The notes: generated from the sequence alone by a model not told the origin. A DNA stretch of 64,000 bases from Branchiostoma floridae (GCF_000003815.2 NC_049981.1:16227646-16291645), one strand, 5' to 3'; positions 13,601-39,163 are shown, counted from the stretch's first letter. Numbers and translations: made by a program.

Positions 13601-16470
13601 GAAAGTGATAATAAATTGTATTTATGTACTTGTGCGTTTAGGAACAAGCTGTATTATATTTCTTTTGTGCCGTTAGATGTTATGTGGTCCACCTTGCGTC
13701 ACGCTGAAGTTTTGTTAGTATGTACTCGGTTTTATTAGATATATATTATGTGGATGTGTTTGGTAGTACCCTATCTGAACAGTTGACGTCATATAGCAAC
13801 TGGTTAGGGCATCTGTAACAGTTGACTCCTTAGAGCAACTGTTTGCCGATCCTGGACAATTTGAATATGATAATTAACTTTGTATTCATCCACTTGTGCC
13901 TTTGGGGACCTGGTGTGTCATACTTCGTTTATGCTGTTAGATGTTTCGTGCTCCACGTGGCGTTACGCTGATGTTGTGTTGGTATGTACTTTGATATATC
14001 TGGCATAAACTTGTCCCCGTAACCTATATGTGGGTATTGGTTGATGGACATTTTGTGTCTTATTGCTTGTGTTGAAGATGTGTTTGTATCCTGATGTGTC
14101 GCAGTAATTTGTTATGGATTCTGAAACATACTCTCTACCTTGCAAGTTGCCAGTACTATCATAACATGATAATATAAACATCACAAAGATTCCACACACC
14201 TGCTGCATGTTACCATAGGCCCATGTGATAACTATCCACACAACTAGTAGAAATAACACGAATATCATTACATACAAGTCATCATCAACAAGCATAAAAT
14301 CGACAAAAACACTCAATATATCATGGAGGTATGAGGTCGCCGAACTCTAGTTAACCCTTAGTTTGGCCCATTCTGGCCATGTTCCCAGCTGTTGGAACAA
14401 CATACCAGACTACTTAGCATTTGTCTTAGTGATGTTCTTCACCTTAAGCCGGTTTCTTCATGGTAACTTTCAAAATGGCCCGCCCATTTATGCCTTTGCG
14501 CATATAAAGTGTGTATGAGTTGCATATTCAATTTTTGTTTTAGGTACATGTGGAGTTTGCGGGAAGTTGTTTTAACTTTGAACCATCGTTGTCCAACCGA
14601 AAAATTCCTTTTTCGTCCCGAACTTTACCTAATACAAAGAGTGTAAAATAGACAATTCATACTAACTCGCAGATATGCGTGAAGTGTTAGGCTTTTGATA
14701 CCCATAGTAAACAAGAAAAGATGTATCTTTTTTACTTGTGCAACAACATCATTCTTTGTTCAAGGGTACAGCTGGATAGTATAAACACACCTTGTTATAG
14801 TAAATGCGCCTTGTTAGTGTAAGAACACATCTTTAGTCTAAACATATGTGGAATTTCAGTACTCCTTCCACTCAGGAAATTTGGCTTTGCAGCGAGGAAT
14901 CTGAATCTGTCAACAAAACAAATACATGGAGCGACCCTGAAAAAACGACTGGCTTTGAATGCCCCTGTCTCATAACGGTAGAAACGGGTGTCTGCATGGC
15001 ATTTTTCGCGAGAAATATCAATTCGCCGTAGCCAGTCCGCTCTTATACATAAATTATTCGTGAAGCATAATTTTTCGTTCTGAATCTACGTAGCACGTTG
15101 TCTGTTATCGATTCAGAGTCCATCCTTAACTTAAGTGACAATATCTTTTGGTGTAGTCCAACGCCGGATTTCCTCAAAATCACATCGTAACCTCCATAAA
15201 TGTATGTACTGGAAACACCTATTCTCCAAGCAGATGTTGAGTCTCCGCGACTCAACCTGTGCTTGAAGAATAGGAAACACCCCTTTGGTTAGGGTCAAGC
15301 GCCCAGGAAGCGGTACCGCACAGCTAATGTCAATTCCCCACGTGTTGGGAGACCGCCTTCCTCAAATTCACCGGATCTGATATTTGCTTCCGTGTTGAAT
15401 ATTGTAGAGAGTTCCATTATAAAACCTAATACCTGATCATGAAACTGTATAAGCGAAATGACAGTTTGAATTCCTAAAATATGACAACGTTTTTCATCCA
15501 CTGATTGACGTGCGCGGGTCGTCGTAGTTAGTTTATATACTCTAGTCGCTAGTTAGTGAGGCTGGGGATAGGTGAAGGGGGTATGCTCCTAGCAAACTGT
15601 AATTAGGACGGCAATCAGGCTAGACGGAAGACACGTTTGCCCAATCTATTTCATAGTGCTGTTTGAAGCAAAAACGAAAGGAGGCGCTCTGCCTGGGACC
15701 GAAAACCAAATTGTGACAAGGCCCCGTTCAACTGAAATTAAGCTATAAACGTCACATTGCTACAAAGGGGTAGTTTAGGAAGTACTTCAGAGCCCGGCCG
15801 GGGCCTAAATCGGCTAGACACCGCGCGGGACCCCTAGGTTATGCGACGTAGGGCCTACTAGTAACCTCCCAAGTTCCCAGAACAAAACATAAAAAAACAT
15901 GTTTGATACCTGGCATGACTATGATCTGAATATACCGTTCAATATCTTATAAGTACCGAATGTCCTTATTTTCAGATTTCTCCTTATTCAATTCAGCCTT
16001 TACACGATCGCGAGTGGCTAAGAAGTAAGAATACATAGCATCAGTTCAAAAGAAGATCATACGGTAAATAGACACGAAATAGGAAGGCAGGAGTATCAAA
16101 AATGGTAAACTTATTCTAAAGGACGGTTATGTGACATGTTAAATGTGGCACTAGCTGTTAGAATGAGTTCGTAATACTTGAGTGCAGCGCTTTTTTCTTG
16201 ACTTACAATATTAACTCAATAAAAGATCTTAAAACAAATTTATGATGTTAGATCATGATTGACCAAGATTTTTGAAAATGGTGAATAAACTTCGAATTCA
16301 TATCTACTTAAAAGCAAACAATACTACTGATACTACGATACTGTGAAATCTATTGTTCATATTATTTCATGCTGTCCTTATCACAGCAGCTCAATTTGAA
16401 TAAGTCTAGTTCGGAACATTGACAAGTCGATAATGGAACAGTGGAACAAGATGACAGCATGGACAATTGT
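13601..16470. other. Intergenic region, no gene recognised
   Basis: This spacer lies between the thioester-protein promoter side and the 3' end of the LRR receptor gene. Apart from a small MITE at 15211-15281, I see only short ORFs without splice context or recognisable protein families. Around 13780-13870 there are short diverged copies of the preceding tandem repeat (TTGAC...AGCAACTG phrases). Confidence 0.5.
15211..15281. mobile_element. 53-bp foldback element with 9-bp target-site duplication
   Basis: The element at 15220-15272 starts TATTCTCCAAGCAGATGTTG and ends with the near-complement GCTTGAAGAATA, so nearly the whole length folds into one hairpin with a short loop at 15243-15247. 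Perfect 9-bp repeats GGAAACACC flank it (15211-15219 and 15273-15281). It shares its terminus with the elements at 7976 and 40771. Confidence 0.85.
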
Positions 16471-16483
16471 ATCAGTGAAACTC

Positions 16484-16489
16484 TTTATT
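16484..16489 (-). terminator. Polyadenylation signal of the LRR receptor gene
   Basis: AATAAA on the minus strand, about 400 nt past the stop codon at 16889. This is a sensible 3'UTR length, and it is the first canonical hexamer I found downstream. Confidence 0.5.
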
Positions 16490-16888
16490 TTCCACTAAGA
16501 ATGTTTCGTGCTCAAACCATAACAACAGATGACGACGAAAATGCGAATACGGAAAATATATAAAAACCAGACACAGTCTGACTACATGTAGATTAATTAA
16601 AAGAGTTATAATAATAGAAGAAAACTTTGTCTCATTGTAATCACATTTCATCTGCCTTCTATGATCAAAACCAACCTAACGTTTCAAAAGGTAGATGTCA
16701 TGTACAGTGGTTGGGTTGCTGGATACATACTGTCCTTTTCTGTGTGCACTAGGTATTGTCAAATACGTTCTTTGTAGAGTTGTGCATTCATCTATGTTGT
16801 GCTGTGTGTATATGAACTGGTATCTGTGCTCTCTGACACCCATGTTATGGTGTTTTGACGTGTTGCTGCAGCAATGCGCAATGTCAGC

Positions 16889-19800
16889 TTAGGGATCGAC
16901 AATTTGGTCTAGAGGCGTGAAGGAATGCTGTTCCATCTCATCGTGCTGTTGGACCTCTGGGATTAGAGAGATACCGCCCGACGCATTCATTTGTTCGTCG
17001 CGGATGTCGTCCAAATTGACGCTGCTGTACGGTTCGATATGCAGGGTGTTATCAATTGCATCCAAAGGTACGGTAAGGTAAGGTCTCAGCTCCGATTTCT
17101 GCTCAGTTTCTTTTGTTGTTACAGTGTCCTTGTTGATGCTGTTGTTAGCAGACGGTTTGTATAGGCGATTGGAAATCAGTCGAGATGTGTCGATGGTGAC
17201 CCCGTGATGTTGACGGTAGGGACCATGTCTTGCCGAATTTTCCTCAGTTTCTTTCTTTTCTTTGGCGCCTGGGTTTCCACCCGATGGAAGGATACCGTCC
17301 GATGTAAGCTTCAGGTGCAAATCTTTATCCGTTTCTTCATTACGAATGTCCTCCAAATTGACGGTGCTGTAAGGCTCGATATGCAGGGTGTTGTTGATGG
17401 CATCGAAAGGTACAGTGAGGTAAGGTGTCAGCTGTGAGTTCTCTTCAGTTTCTTCTGTTGTTTTAGTGTCCTTGTTGGCGTTGTCCAAAGCAGATCCAGA
17501 GCATTTGTACAGCCGATTAGAGATCAGTTCAGATGTGTTGATGGTGACGCTGTGTCTTGCGAAATCCTCCACAGTTTCTTCTGGCTCTTCCTTGTCGTTG
17601 ACATCCCCTGTGGCAGAGTGTTGGTACATCCGATTACTGATGAGTTGAGAACTGATGATGACGCCGTGCTGTCTGAGGACCTGATTTTGTCTTCTCCCTG
17701 AAACACGTCTCTTGTGCATTATAACCGCCACTGCCGTCCCAATTGACAGACCTATAACGGTAACAGTAAGTCCGAGAGGTATGTAAAGATAGTCAATTGA
17801 AGGTTGTTTTCCGTCAGCAAGATTCGTATCCAGTACAAGGCCAAGGGTACTGACCATGGTACCCAAAGTTGTTTTCCTCGCCAGCTGCGTCAGGGCAGAA
17901 CCTGTGGTCCCGAATGACTTTTCAGGGAGCGTAGTAGATTCTGCCATTGGAGATGTGGATGCCATTGCAGATCGGGATGCGGATGTCGGTTCTGAAGATA
18001 AGCAGAGTGACTTGGTGTGGAGCGATTTGAAGTGGTAGCCGGTCAGTTCAGGTGGGGACATGCACCGAAGATTGCCAGCAAAAACAATGTTCGAGCTAGC
18101 CAAAGTCGTGGCGTTGCAGACCAGCCATGTCATTCTACCGTCACAAACTAAGGGGTTGCCTTTGAGAAAAATGGTGAGCCGTGAGTCAACGATTATCCTC
18201 CAAGCCGTTCCCGATACCGTGCTGATTTGGTTATCCTCAAGATTAAACAGCAGGCGCGCCACAGTTGTGCAGCGACGGATCAGTGACAGAGCCTCAAAAG
18301 GTACCGCCTTCAGTTGATTGTCGTGCAAGTACATCTTCTTTAAGCTGTGGAGGCCAACGGCCGCCCTCGGAGACATTGTCTTGATGAGGTTATGATCCAG
18401 AAAGATTGTCTCCAAACTGGGCAGGCTGTAGAAGGTATGGTCATCGATATTCAGGAGGCGGCTGCACCGGATGGCTATTGACATTATGGTCGGTACGGAG
18501 GAGAAGGCACCCGCTTCTGTACAAGAAGGAACGAACGCATTACTATCTCTATGTTCTTATTGTTGCTGGTGCGCCCTTTGAATACTTATTTTATTGCACC
18601 ATGGATATTTTCAGCCAAAATTTAATGTTGCCATCAGCCATAAAGGCGTCATTTCAATATGAAATATGTTGCCGATAGTTGATTGGGTAAGTCTTACATA
18701 TGTATGAATAGATCTAGAAATTGGATACATATTTTAGATTGCTAAAATGCGTTTTCAAAACATCAGTGTTTTTAAAAATCAATGTAAAAATTTACTTTGT
18801 CTTTGGATTGTTTTGCTTGGTTACATTTGTGAGAGACTAAAATGTATGCTTTCGTACTATTTCTAAAATTACTACATACAATATGAAAAAATGTATGCTA
18901 GCATTGCTATGTTCTTTCCTCTTATTTTATCTCTGTAAACCTGATTCTACATTTTTCTTTCAACCTATCACAAGATTCTATTTCTAGCTGCCAGTTCAAA
19001 TGATTGAAAAAAATCCTCCCACGGAATCCTAATTATATTGCTTGTTTCCTACGTCTGCAAAAATCTTGTAATTTTTCTTAGTCAAAACAGTTGGCATATC
19101 CCCACACCCACCTATAGCCTGGATGGTGCTGCCGGTTATACCGAATGTGATGAGGTTGGGTAGCTGCGGGATGTGCTGTTTGGTGAGGGTGGTGAGGTTG
19201 AACAGATCATTCAGCATGATTCCAGTCACGGACTGGTCAAACCCAGTAGGTACGTCATTCAGACACGTCAGGCCATGATTTTCTGCACTGCAAACTCTGT
19301 CAGCGGTAACCTGCACGGAGAAGAAAAACAAATTCGTTGAGGACGCACAGGAAAGGTATACGTAGTGAGTAACGCCTCCGTCAAAGGGGGCTCGTCATGA
19401 CATTTACACATTATCAAATCACTCCCAACTGAAAATATTTTACAAATCTATTGACTTTTGAAGAGTTTTTGTGGGTATATATTTGCGTGTTAGGTATAGA
19501 GCTCGAGGTTCTTGAATATTGTCGGCTTGCTATGAATGAATTCTGTTTTCCGTACAAGAAGAGTGACCGTGAGGGCGCGGTCACACACGCCATACGATCG
19601 CGAAAACTAAGCTGGTCATTCTGGGGGACAGCCATGCATGTGTCGGTCCTACAAAGTTCAACTGTCGCTACAAGTGAGGATCGTTGTCGGTGGTTAGTCC
19701 TGTCACAGCCTGCTTAAATATCGCACGACGTATGTGGCCGCGCCCTGGATGATGTTGTCTTACCGTTATTCCACGTGAAACGCACGATATCCGATAACTG

Positions 19801-19952
19801 CTGTCTCGCTGGGTCGGGCACATGCAGCTCTTCCTTTTCACAAATTTCCACTCGTGCTGCACGAAGCACTCCTCTGGGCAGGGCGAGGAAAACTTCAGAA
19901 CCAACAAGACCAGGATGGCGACACACTGCCCCGTCCTTTTCTCCATGGCCAT
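16889..19952 (-). CDS. Leucine-rich-repeat type I transmembrane receptor with duplicated tyrosine modules in its tail
   Basis: Three exons: 19952-19764 (phase 0 donor GTAAGA), 19310-19112 (phase 1) and 18516-16889, giving about 671 residues. In order: signal peptide ([12 protein letters not shown]), an N-terminal cysteine cap ([13 protein letters not shown]), about four or five LRRs ([34 protein letters not shown]), a C-terminal cap ([15 protein letters not shown]), a Ser/Thr-rich stalk, a membrane segment near residues 373-396 followed by HKRRVSGRR, and a ~270-residue cytoplasmic tail. The tail has three LISNR(L/M)Y motifs and two PYLTVP...IEPYS(S/T)VNL modules. No TIR or kinase domain is present. 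Exon 3 opens mid-repeat; joined to exon 2 it restores IQAIEAGAF, which supports the junction. Start may be the ATG at 19952 or 19946, the latter in better context. Ligand and signalling partner are unknown; SH2/PTB binding by the tyrosines is inference. Confidence 0.88.
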
Positions 19953-21689
19953 ACGACTGGACAGCACGTACGCACAGACCGACAAACTCCACAACTAGCG
20001 ATAACACGTCTGTGCGGGGGCGGGGTGATATATCTGATTGGTACGTCCAGGGACGTTATATGGCGTCCTTGGTATTTCCGGCATTACTTTCTTCTGTTGA
20101 TTGTGTGCACAGATCAATGGCCAGGCTGAATGAATAAGCGCTAGCAGTATTTCGGGATGGAGAGTATTTACATCTTTTTATCTGATAATATTAATCTCAA
20201 TTTTTTTTGCGCTGTGTGCATGAAAGGCGGTGTGGTTGAACCGTAAACCTTTTATGCAAATTGTAACCTCCATGTGGTGTAGTCAGAATGTTATAGACAA
20301 GAAATTGGATCAGTGAGATTCAAGGTATGGAGAATACTATTTCAGCCTTTCATGACCCCGCGCGGCCTAAATACATAATTTCATGAAAACCCAGTAAGGA
20401 GACTGAGATGAAACAGATACAAATATGTTTGAAATTGTTTCTTCAATAAATAAATAATAAACATGCTGTTAAAGAGCCGATATTATAAACCCCTTTAGTT
20501 CTTTTTCATACGAAGATCCTGTAACAAGACGTATTGTAAGATGTTCAACTAGAACTGAGGTAACAGTTGCAAGCAGATACATATGTATGTCTACCTTTAC
20601 ATTGTCTAACCTAACAAAGTACTGCTCAATAAACTGTTTATTCTTACTTCACCAAATTTATATATCCAGTGACCCAACCCTTCTAATTATTTCTGTTCCT
20701 AAACCATTTTGCAACATTATATTATTCAAACACCCCAGGTTGGGGCGCTACTTTTACCCAGTTTACTTAAAAAATAATGGCAGGCGTCTAGTATAGGTCA
20801 TTGACTTTATTTGTTTTGGGGGAAAAACAGAGCAAAATCAACATGTTTCCCTTCCGCAAAGGTAAATATAATCAGTTAAACTCATCTCTAAAACCTGCAT
20901 GTAGCATTTTTACACTTGGACAATATTCATAGCGTATTAGAAGGGCAGAGTAATGTGGGAAAAACGAAGCCATTTGATCAAGTTTCAAGATATTTAAGAA
21001 AAATGACACAATCTCAGCCTTACACTATCGACTGTATACGGATTGGATACGAGAACGCATAGAGCATGCATGAATAATATTGCTTTGAAGGGTTAGAAAG
21101 TGTAAAATGTGTCAATTGTTAGTATCGATTTTTGCGACGTCGTGGGCATATTCGTATGTCTTTTGAGTTGTGGTTGGTCAGAATTGTTATAGACGAGAAA
21201 TCAAATTGGTAACATAACAGGTGTGGAGAAAAAATGTATTTCATAAATCATAATCCCGTGGGACCTAAATACATAATTTCATGTTCCACTCTGTCCTTTT
21301 CATTTTCCCGCCGTCTTATTTCCTTGGGAGGTCCGCGCGCTACCAGATTTGAGCATTTTTGTAGGTGTTGTTGTGGGTGTGTTTGCCTGTTTGCCGTCTG
21401 TGTTTCAGGATATTTTGTAAAAAGAAGTTGAGAACCTGGGGATTGGTTGTGACGCATTGCGCTCGCCCGACCTGCCAGCTGTTGACCACGGGGGCGTGGA
21501 TAAATACTGTGTTATGCCACCAACAAGACCTGTTTACAAGTCAGAGGCGTTCACCTTTTACCTTGCACATGCGTACTCTGGACGGCGAACGAGCTTGTAG
21601 GATGGCTACGGGGCTAATGTACATTGTGAAGCTCAGATTAAAAACGAAGCAAAAAACAACACTGCATTTGCAATTGCTTCTTACAAGGC
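19953..21689. other. Intergenic region between LRR receptor and antizyme
   Basis: The first few hundred bases next to 19952 should hold the LRR promoter. I find no clear TATA box and no further gene. The 20150-21690 stretch is AT-rich with only short, unsupported ORFs. Confidence 0.45.
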
Positions 21690-21695
21690 TTTATT
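21690..21695 (-). terminator. Polyadenylation signal of the antizyme gene
   Basis: AATAAA on the minus strand, about 1.16 kb beyond the antizyme stop codon. The intervening DNA is AT-rich with no other gene, so a long 3'UTR is plausible but unproven. Confidence 0.4.
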
Positions 21696-22853
21696 CCATC
21701 ACCAGCACATGTTCACGAGATAAACTGAACACACAGACGTACACCTCAACCATGAGAACACCAGCTCATTTACAACTCTTCATAGAGACAGCTTTTTGGT
21801 TCATGAAATAAGCCAATACAAGTAAATCTATGCAAAAGTATCCTCGGTGTAAACGTGACAGGATATCCAGGTTTATGTTAACTGAGATGACATTCATCTT
21901 TGATGTAAGCAAAGTAATTTTCTTTAGGGTGACGACATTCAAAGAACCTAAAAACAGTTTAACAATATTTCTACTTATGTTAATATGAATTGATTAGATA
22001 AACTAGTTTTGAGACAAGGAATGCAAAAAAAAATAAGTGCAAATTATTGGCACAATAGCCTACATGTATTTCCCCATTTGACCATCTTTTTATTCCATTT
22101 CAAAGTCTTTCCATTGTTACTTCTTGATACATGTGTCATAAATGTGGAAATAAACAACAATTAGGAAGGCTCTGACCCGTGGCGTCGCCAAAAACTGATC
22201 GAAGCATTCTTCTGTAACATATTCTCCATACATCACTGTACAGCATCATAATCAGAACATCAAACACAAATGTTTGGTTGGTAGTTTCACTATGTAACTG
22301 CATTTTGGAGAATTCTTATCAGACAAAAATTCAACATACTGCTTATGTTACATCCTTTTATCACAGCAGGTCAAAAAGCCTAAATATTACAATGTGGTGT
22401 TACTTATCTTAATGAACTAAACATACATAAGTGCAGTACACACAAAATAAGTTTGTTAGAACATTGTACATCATATAATCTAGCAAAGTCTATTCGTAGT
22501 GACTTTTGAGCAAACAACAAAAATCAGAACCAACTTAGTCGAAACTTAAGCTTACCCAATCACGTAATATGTTACAAATTTTACATGGAAAAAAGGCATC
22601 ACCATGTTCCACCAGTTCACAAACTCTTACTCTATCCTCCATTCTCATTAGATAAGTTCACTCAATGACCTTCAAACTAGCACAGGCAAAAACACCCCTA
22701 TGTATGAAGTGGTCAAGTCCAATTCACATCAAAACTGATCGTTCTTTTATAAATCATCCAAGATTGAAATGGCGCAACCCATCCTATTCTCAACCGATTA
22801 CAGACAGTATTTTAGACTACCACATTCACGGCCATGGGGGTGATCAGGCCAGT

Positions 22854-25800
22854 CTAGTCAATGGTGTAGGCCATGAAGAAGTAATCAGGATTGTCGGGGA
22901 TGTCAGGGTGACCTGGGGCCACGACCTCTAACCCCATGAACATGAAGACTCGGATCAGGGAGGCGCGGTCGTTTCGGTCCTTCTTGAAACAGATCAGCAC
23001 AGTTTCACACTGGAGTTGCTCCTCCGCATAGTCAAGGAGGTTGACAAAACTGAAAAAAAAAAAAAGTTCTTGAATAAAAAAATGAGACTTGAGAGTTCTC
23101 GTTCCAATATGACACATTCAAGGCAGTTTCAGGTTATCTGTTCTTTTAGATGTTATTACTGGCTAACTTAGGGAGAAAAATACAAGATGGTTACATAAAA
23201 CCACTTATCCCCCAGCTGTGAAATAATGGTGTCGCACTGCTATACTGCTTAAAATTTAGTCCATTTCTCTGCCAATACCTGGATTATTTTGCTAAATCTC
23301 ATTAAATACATACACCCTTCTTCCTGGCATATGTCCTCTAACCTACCTCTCCTTGCTGCCATCTGGCAGGATGCCTGCGGGGATCTCCACCAATAGTACG
23401 CTGCGCCAGAGGACGGCCTGCCACTCCACAAGCCGCGAGTCGGTGAGTCGCGACTGGAAACGTAGGGACTGGAGCTCACTGCTGTACTGGGTCAGCCCAT
23501 CCTGGACAAGCACAATTTTAATCAATATCTTGGTTTGTCCCTCCTAAAATCATCTTTATCTTGTAGTTTGACACCAAATTTACAACAGTATTTACTCCCT
23601 GTAGTTTCATATATGAGTTTTTTTGCGGTGACCTCTCCTGAACTCATCACACTGCAAACATGCACACTGTCATGCATTGCATGACATTGGTTACTTCAAC
23701 CACCGGTAACTTCAACTACTTGAAACAAACTGAGTGCCACCATTCCCCTACCATAAAAGTTAACCAAATTGCCACATGGCAATGTCAAAAGCATTTTCAG
23801 TATACTTATCCAAATGTCATCAATGTTATCTGCAGATTTACCCCAAAGACACGTTGCGCGAACGCTCCGTGGCCGTCCTCCTCTGCGCTGACCCCCTCCC
23901 CTCCCCAGTCTGTCTCGCCTGAAGGAACATCAGGAGCACCACCCGGCCCCACCGGTAGGGGTTGAGCAGCAGTCTTGGGGCAGTCGTCTGTGGGGGAACA
24001 AAAAGTAATGTACTGTGTAAATGCAGTTATCACATTATCACATACTGTACAGTAATGGAAACATCAGGACCTTTACAGACAACCACCTTCTAGTGATTGG
24101 GCAAGGGTGCTACAAACAGACAGAACAGTCTCTTAATCAAGTTGTTTTATTAACACTCAACAAGAACAATATGACAGTTGAACATATCCCCTGCTGTAGA
24201 GCCAGGCAGCGCACAAGTGTGTGGCATATGGGCTACAGGAATAAAGATGGGCACTGCCCAATTGGCAACACACAGAATGTCGAAGGAAAGATTTTGAGCT
24301 AGCTGATATAAGAGACGTGACCATATCTTTCCACTCATCCTGTTGTCTGGTATTCAAACCTATTATAGGTGCCAAGTCTTCTAATGGAGGACAGGGTCAA
24401 GTAGAGGAGAACGGTCAGAACCCATGAATGAGTGACTCCAAGTCTTTTCTGTTGTGGGTAAAGTGGGACAAAGTCTAAGTTATGTGAAACATCTAGAGGC
24501 AGTTTGGCTGTGCTTGAACCCCAATGTTACATATGAGACAGCTTAATTGTTTTCATCATTTCAAAATTCATGGCTGAACAAGTCTCTAGTGCTTTCTTCC
24601 AATACATTTGCTAGAAAAGGTACTGTCAGCTAAAATAGGGTATAGGCTGACTGGCAGGATCCAGTTTGGCAAACAAAATCAATACCAGATGTGGAACATG
24701 GTTGTCTTCTCAAAAATGTGACCCTGGAAACTGCTGGTGTAGCAGCCTTGCCCTTTAACATCTTTATGGCTCTGCGATTCTGCCTTAATTGGCAGTTCCT
24801 GAGGGCCTCTTTGATTCATTACAACACCAAGAGACCAAAGTTCATTATCAAACAAAATTGTGTAACTCACACTCAGCAAAACCAAAGTCCATTTGCCATT
24901 GCCAAATAATGCATTATCACGGCAATATTCATGGGCAAATGTCTTCACGTGCAACTTAGATTTTCTTGAAGTAATCTCCATTTTTATCCAGTTGTAGAGA
25001 TTGAATTTGTGAAATTATATTGTTTACCTGTAACGTTATGTCTAACCTTCATAAACACGAGTCATATTTTATACTTTGTGAATGGGTGAGTACATTGCAT
25101 ATTTTTGTAGTTCTGTCATAGATATGACACAGCAATATAGATGCGTGCAAATTATGAACTCATCAAAAATGATGTAGTATTTCCTAGAGGACATGTTGTC
25201 CCAAGAGCCGAGGAGTCCGGGTACCGGCCAGTCTGACATCCAAGCTAAATAATTTGACACGTCACACCTAAGTTCTCACGTTATCGTACCAGACAATAAA
25301 ACGGCAAACAAATTAAGTCAACATTAAAAAAAAACTCAATTTAGAATCCAACCCTGTCTGGTATATTTGCTTTTTCTATGCAGAATAACGAGGACAAAGC
25401 CAGGAAAGACGACCAGGGTGTTTGTGGAGAAGAGAAATCCAATATGGCTACCGGATACCTTTCTCATTATAATTCTCCTTCGTCAACCGCGCCTAGTTGT
25501 CAGAGAAAGGCTGATCATATTTCGTACCACCATCTAAATATAGTTCCCGAAACACAGTTCAAAACAATAACATCAGTGCAGGGACCCTCGGACCACGGAC
25601 GAAATATAAATACAGGTTTTGGGGTGTAGAAAAATACAGGAAAACTTCACATATGAAGGACGACAGGTTGGGAGAAATGACGTTTGTAATCGGCAGAAAG
25701 ATCCAACATCCTGTCATGCGAGATAAATATCATACAAAAACAAAACAAGTGGAAGCTATCGTCCTGATGTTCAAGTTCAGTGCAAGAACAGGGAATATGC

Positions 25801-25890
25801 AGTTTGATTATCAACATGGCAGAAAATGATTTCAAAGAAACTGTGCAATACTCACATGAGAGTTGTTTGGTTGTCCCGTTTTGTAGGCAT
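22854..25890 (-). CDS. OAZ: Ornithine decarboxylase antizyme (expressed by +1 ribosomal frameshift)
   Basis: Antizyme binds ornithine decarboxylase, targets it to the proteasome without ubiquitin and blocks polyamine uptake. Coding exons: 25890-25856 (ORF1 start, MPTKRDNQTTL), 23987-23842 (end of ORF1, ...GWCS then TGA, and start of ORF2), 23501-23347 (SRLTDSRLVEWQAVL, IPAGILPDGSKE) and 23049-22854 (YAEEQLQ, ICFKKDRNDRASL, PGHPDIP, YFFMAYTID). All phases agree once one base is skipped at TCC-TGA. The total is about 176 residues, near the 189 of vertebrate OAZ2. The last exon matches the conserved antizyme C-terminus closely. The start at 25890 has A at -3; the frame stays open upstream to 26124, so a longer ORF1 (for example from 25968) is possible, as in OAZ1. 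The first-exon donor is a strong GTGAGT. Regulation by polyamine-stimulated frameshifting is known for the family. Confidence 0.93.
23930..23935 (-). promoter_or_regulatory. OAZ: Programmed +1 ribosomal frameshift site of antizyme
   Basis: On the minus strand ORF1 ends TGG-TGC-TCC-TGA (23941-23930), the same dodecamer I know from vertebrate antizymes. Skipping the T of TGA gives GAT and opens 30 codons to the exon end, in phase with the two downstream antizyme exons. Reading without the shift terminates at TGA. The purine-rich 3' flank (GGGGAGGGGAGGGGGTC near 23905-23887) could contribute to a stimulatory structure, but no pseudoknot was folded. Confidence 0.93.
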
Positions 25891-26342
25891 GTTTCTGTTT
25901 TCTTTTTTCGTTTCTTTTTCGACGCAATTTTGACTGTTATTACTTCTCTCTAGGGCGGTAAGTAACATAAGGCTTGCCGGTTGGGCTTGAAGCCTTAAAA
26001 TAAACGTAGGAGTTACGAAAAAACTGGAAAAACAGGCTTGAGACGCTGACTTTCCTCTTCTTCCACGAAGACGGACGACTGTGCTGTGACGCAAAAAAGT
26101 ATCATAAACCCTAGAGTACCGCACGGGATCCTGGGAGCTGTTTCATTGGTCACGAAGTTTACCGAACATATCCGAGCTTTTAGATATACAGAGTAACTAG
26201 TTGTGATTGGTCAAAACTGCTACACGCCCTTTCCGAAATTTTTCGAAGTTTCCCGATTTTACACGAGCAAGTATTGCGTAATTCCACCGTCAAACTGCGC
26301 CACCTGTCGGTTAATTAGTAAACTGACATCATCTTCATCATC
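25891..26342. promoter_or_regulatory. Divergent antizyme/DCTN6 promoter region
   Basis: The antizyme ATG (25890, minus) and the DCTN6 ATG (26343, plus) are only 452 bp apart, head to head. The interval must contain both 5'UTRs and transcription start sites unless further upstream non-coding exons exist. I see no clear TATA box. The arrangement suggests one shared bidirectional housekeeping promoter (inference). Confidence 0.6.
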
Positions 26343-38630
<12,288 letters not shown>

Positions 38631-38725
38631 CCTGAAGCCGTGGGGAAGATTTTACAAGTGCATAGCTAGTCGCCTTCCAACAGCATATCATGTATAGGGT
38701 GGTGCCCATTATCATTTCAGTCAGT

Positions 38726-38767
38726 CCAAGGAGGTTAAAGAAAGAGCTCTTTCTTTAACCTCCTTGG
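38726..38767. repeat. 42-bp perfect palindrome
   Basis: Positions 38726-38746 (CCAAGGAGGTTAAAGAAAGA, then G) are followed immediately by their exact reverse complement, with no loop. It lies in the DCTN6 3'UTR, about 100 nt past the stop codon. In RNA it would form a hairpin of up to about 20 bp. Shorter AAGGAGGTT...AACCTCCTT inverted pairs occur elsewhere in the window. Confidence 0.95.
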
Positions 38768-39155
38768 TCAGTCAATCAATCATTTTTCTTTTAGGATGTT
38801 CCATTCTGTTTCATTGGCCTTTGCTCATTTCATTGGCCTTTGAGTTATGTATATATATTTTTGCATTTTGCCACTTGCAGTGGCAAAATGCCCTGTGGCC
38901 AGAGTAGTCGCCGTTGTGATGTTGAGATGTTGAGATGTTGAGATGAACGGACCTGTTTAAAATCTGCAATGCATTTGTATACTTCTTAAAAGCTCTGTCA
39001 TGAGTCATTGTTTGTGGTCCGTAATGGGGCCTGATATTTGATTAGATTAAATGAATGAAGTATGATATTCCTAAGATTGATGCAGCATATAATCAAATTA
39101 TTGCTCTTACATTTTAATGTTGTATTACCAATTCATAAAGATGAAATGTTTTCCA

Positions 39156-39163
39156 AATAAATC

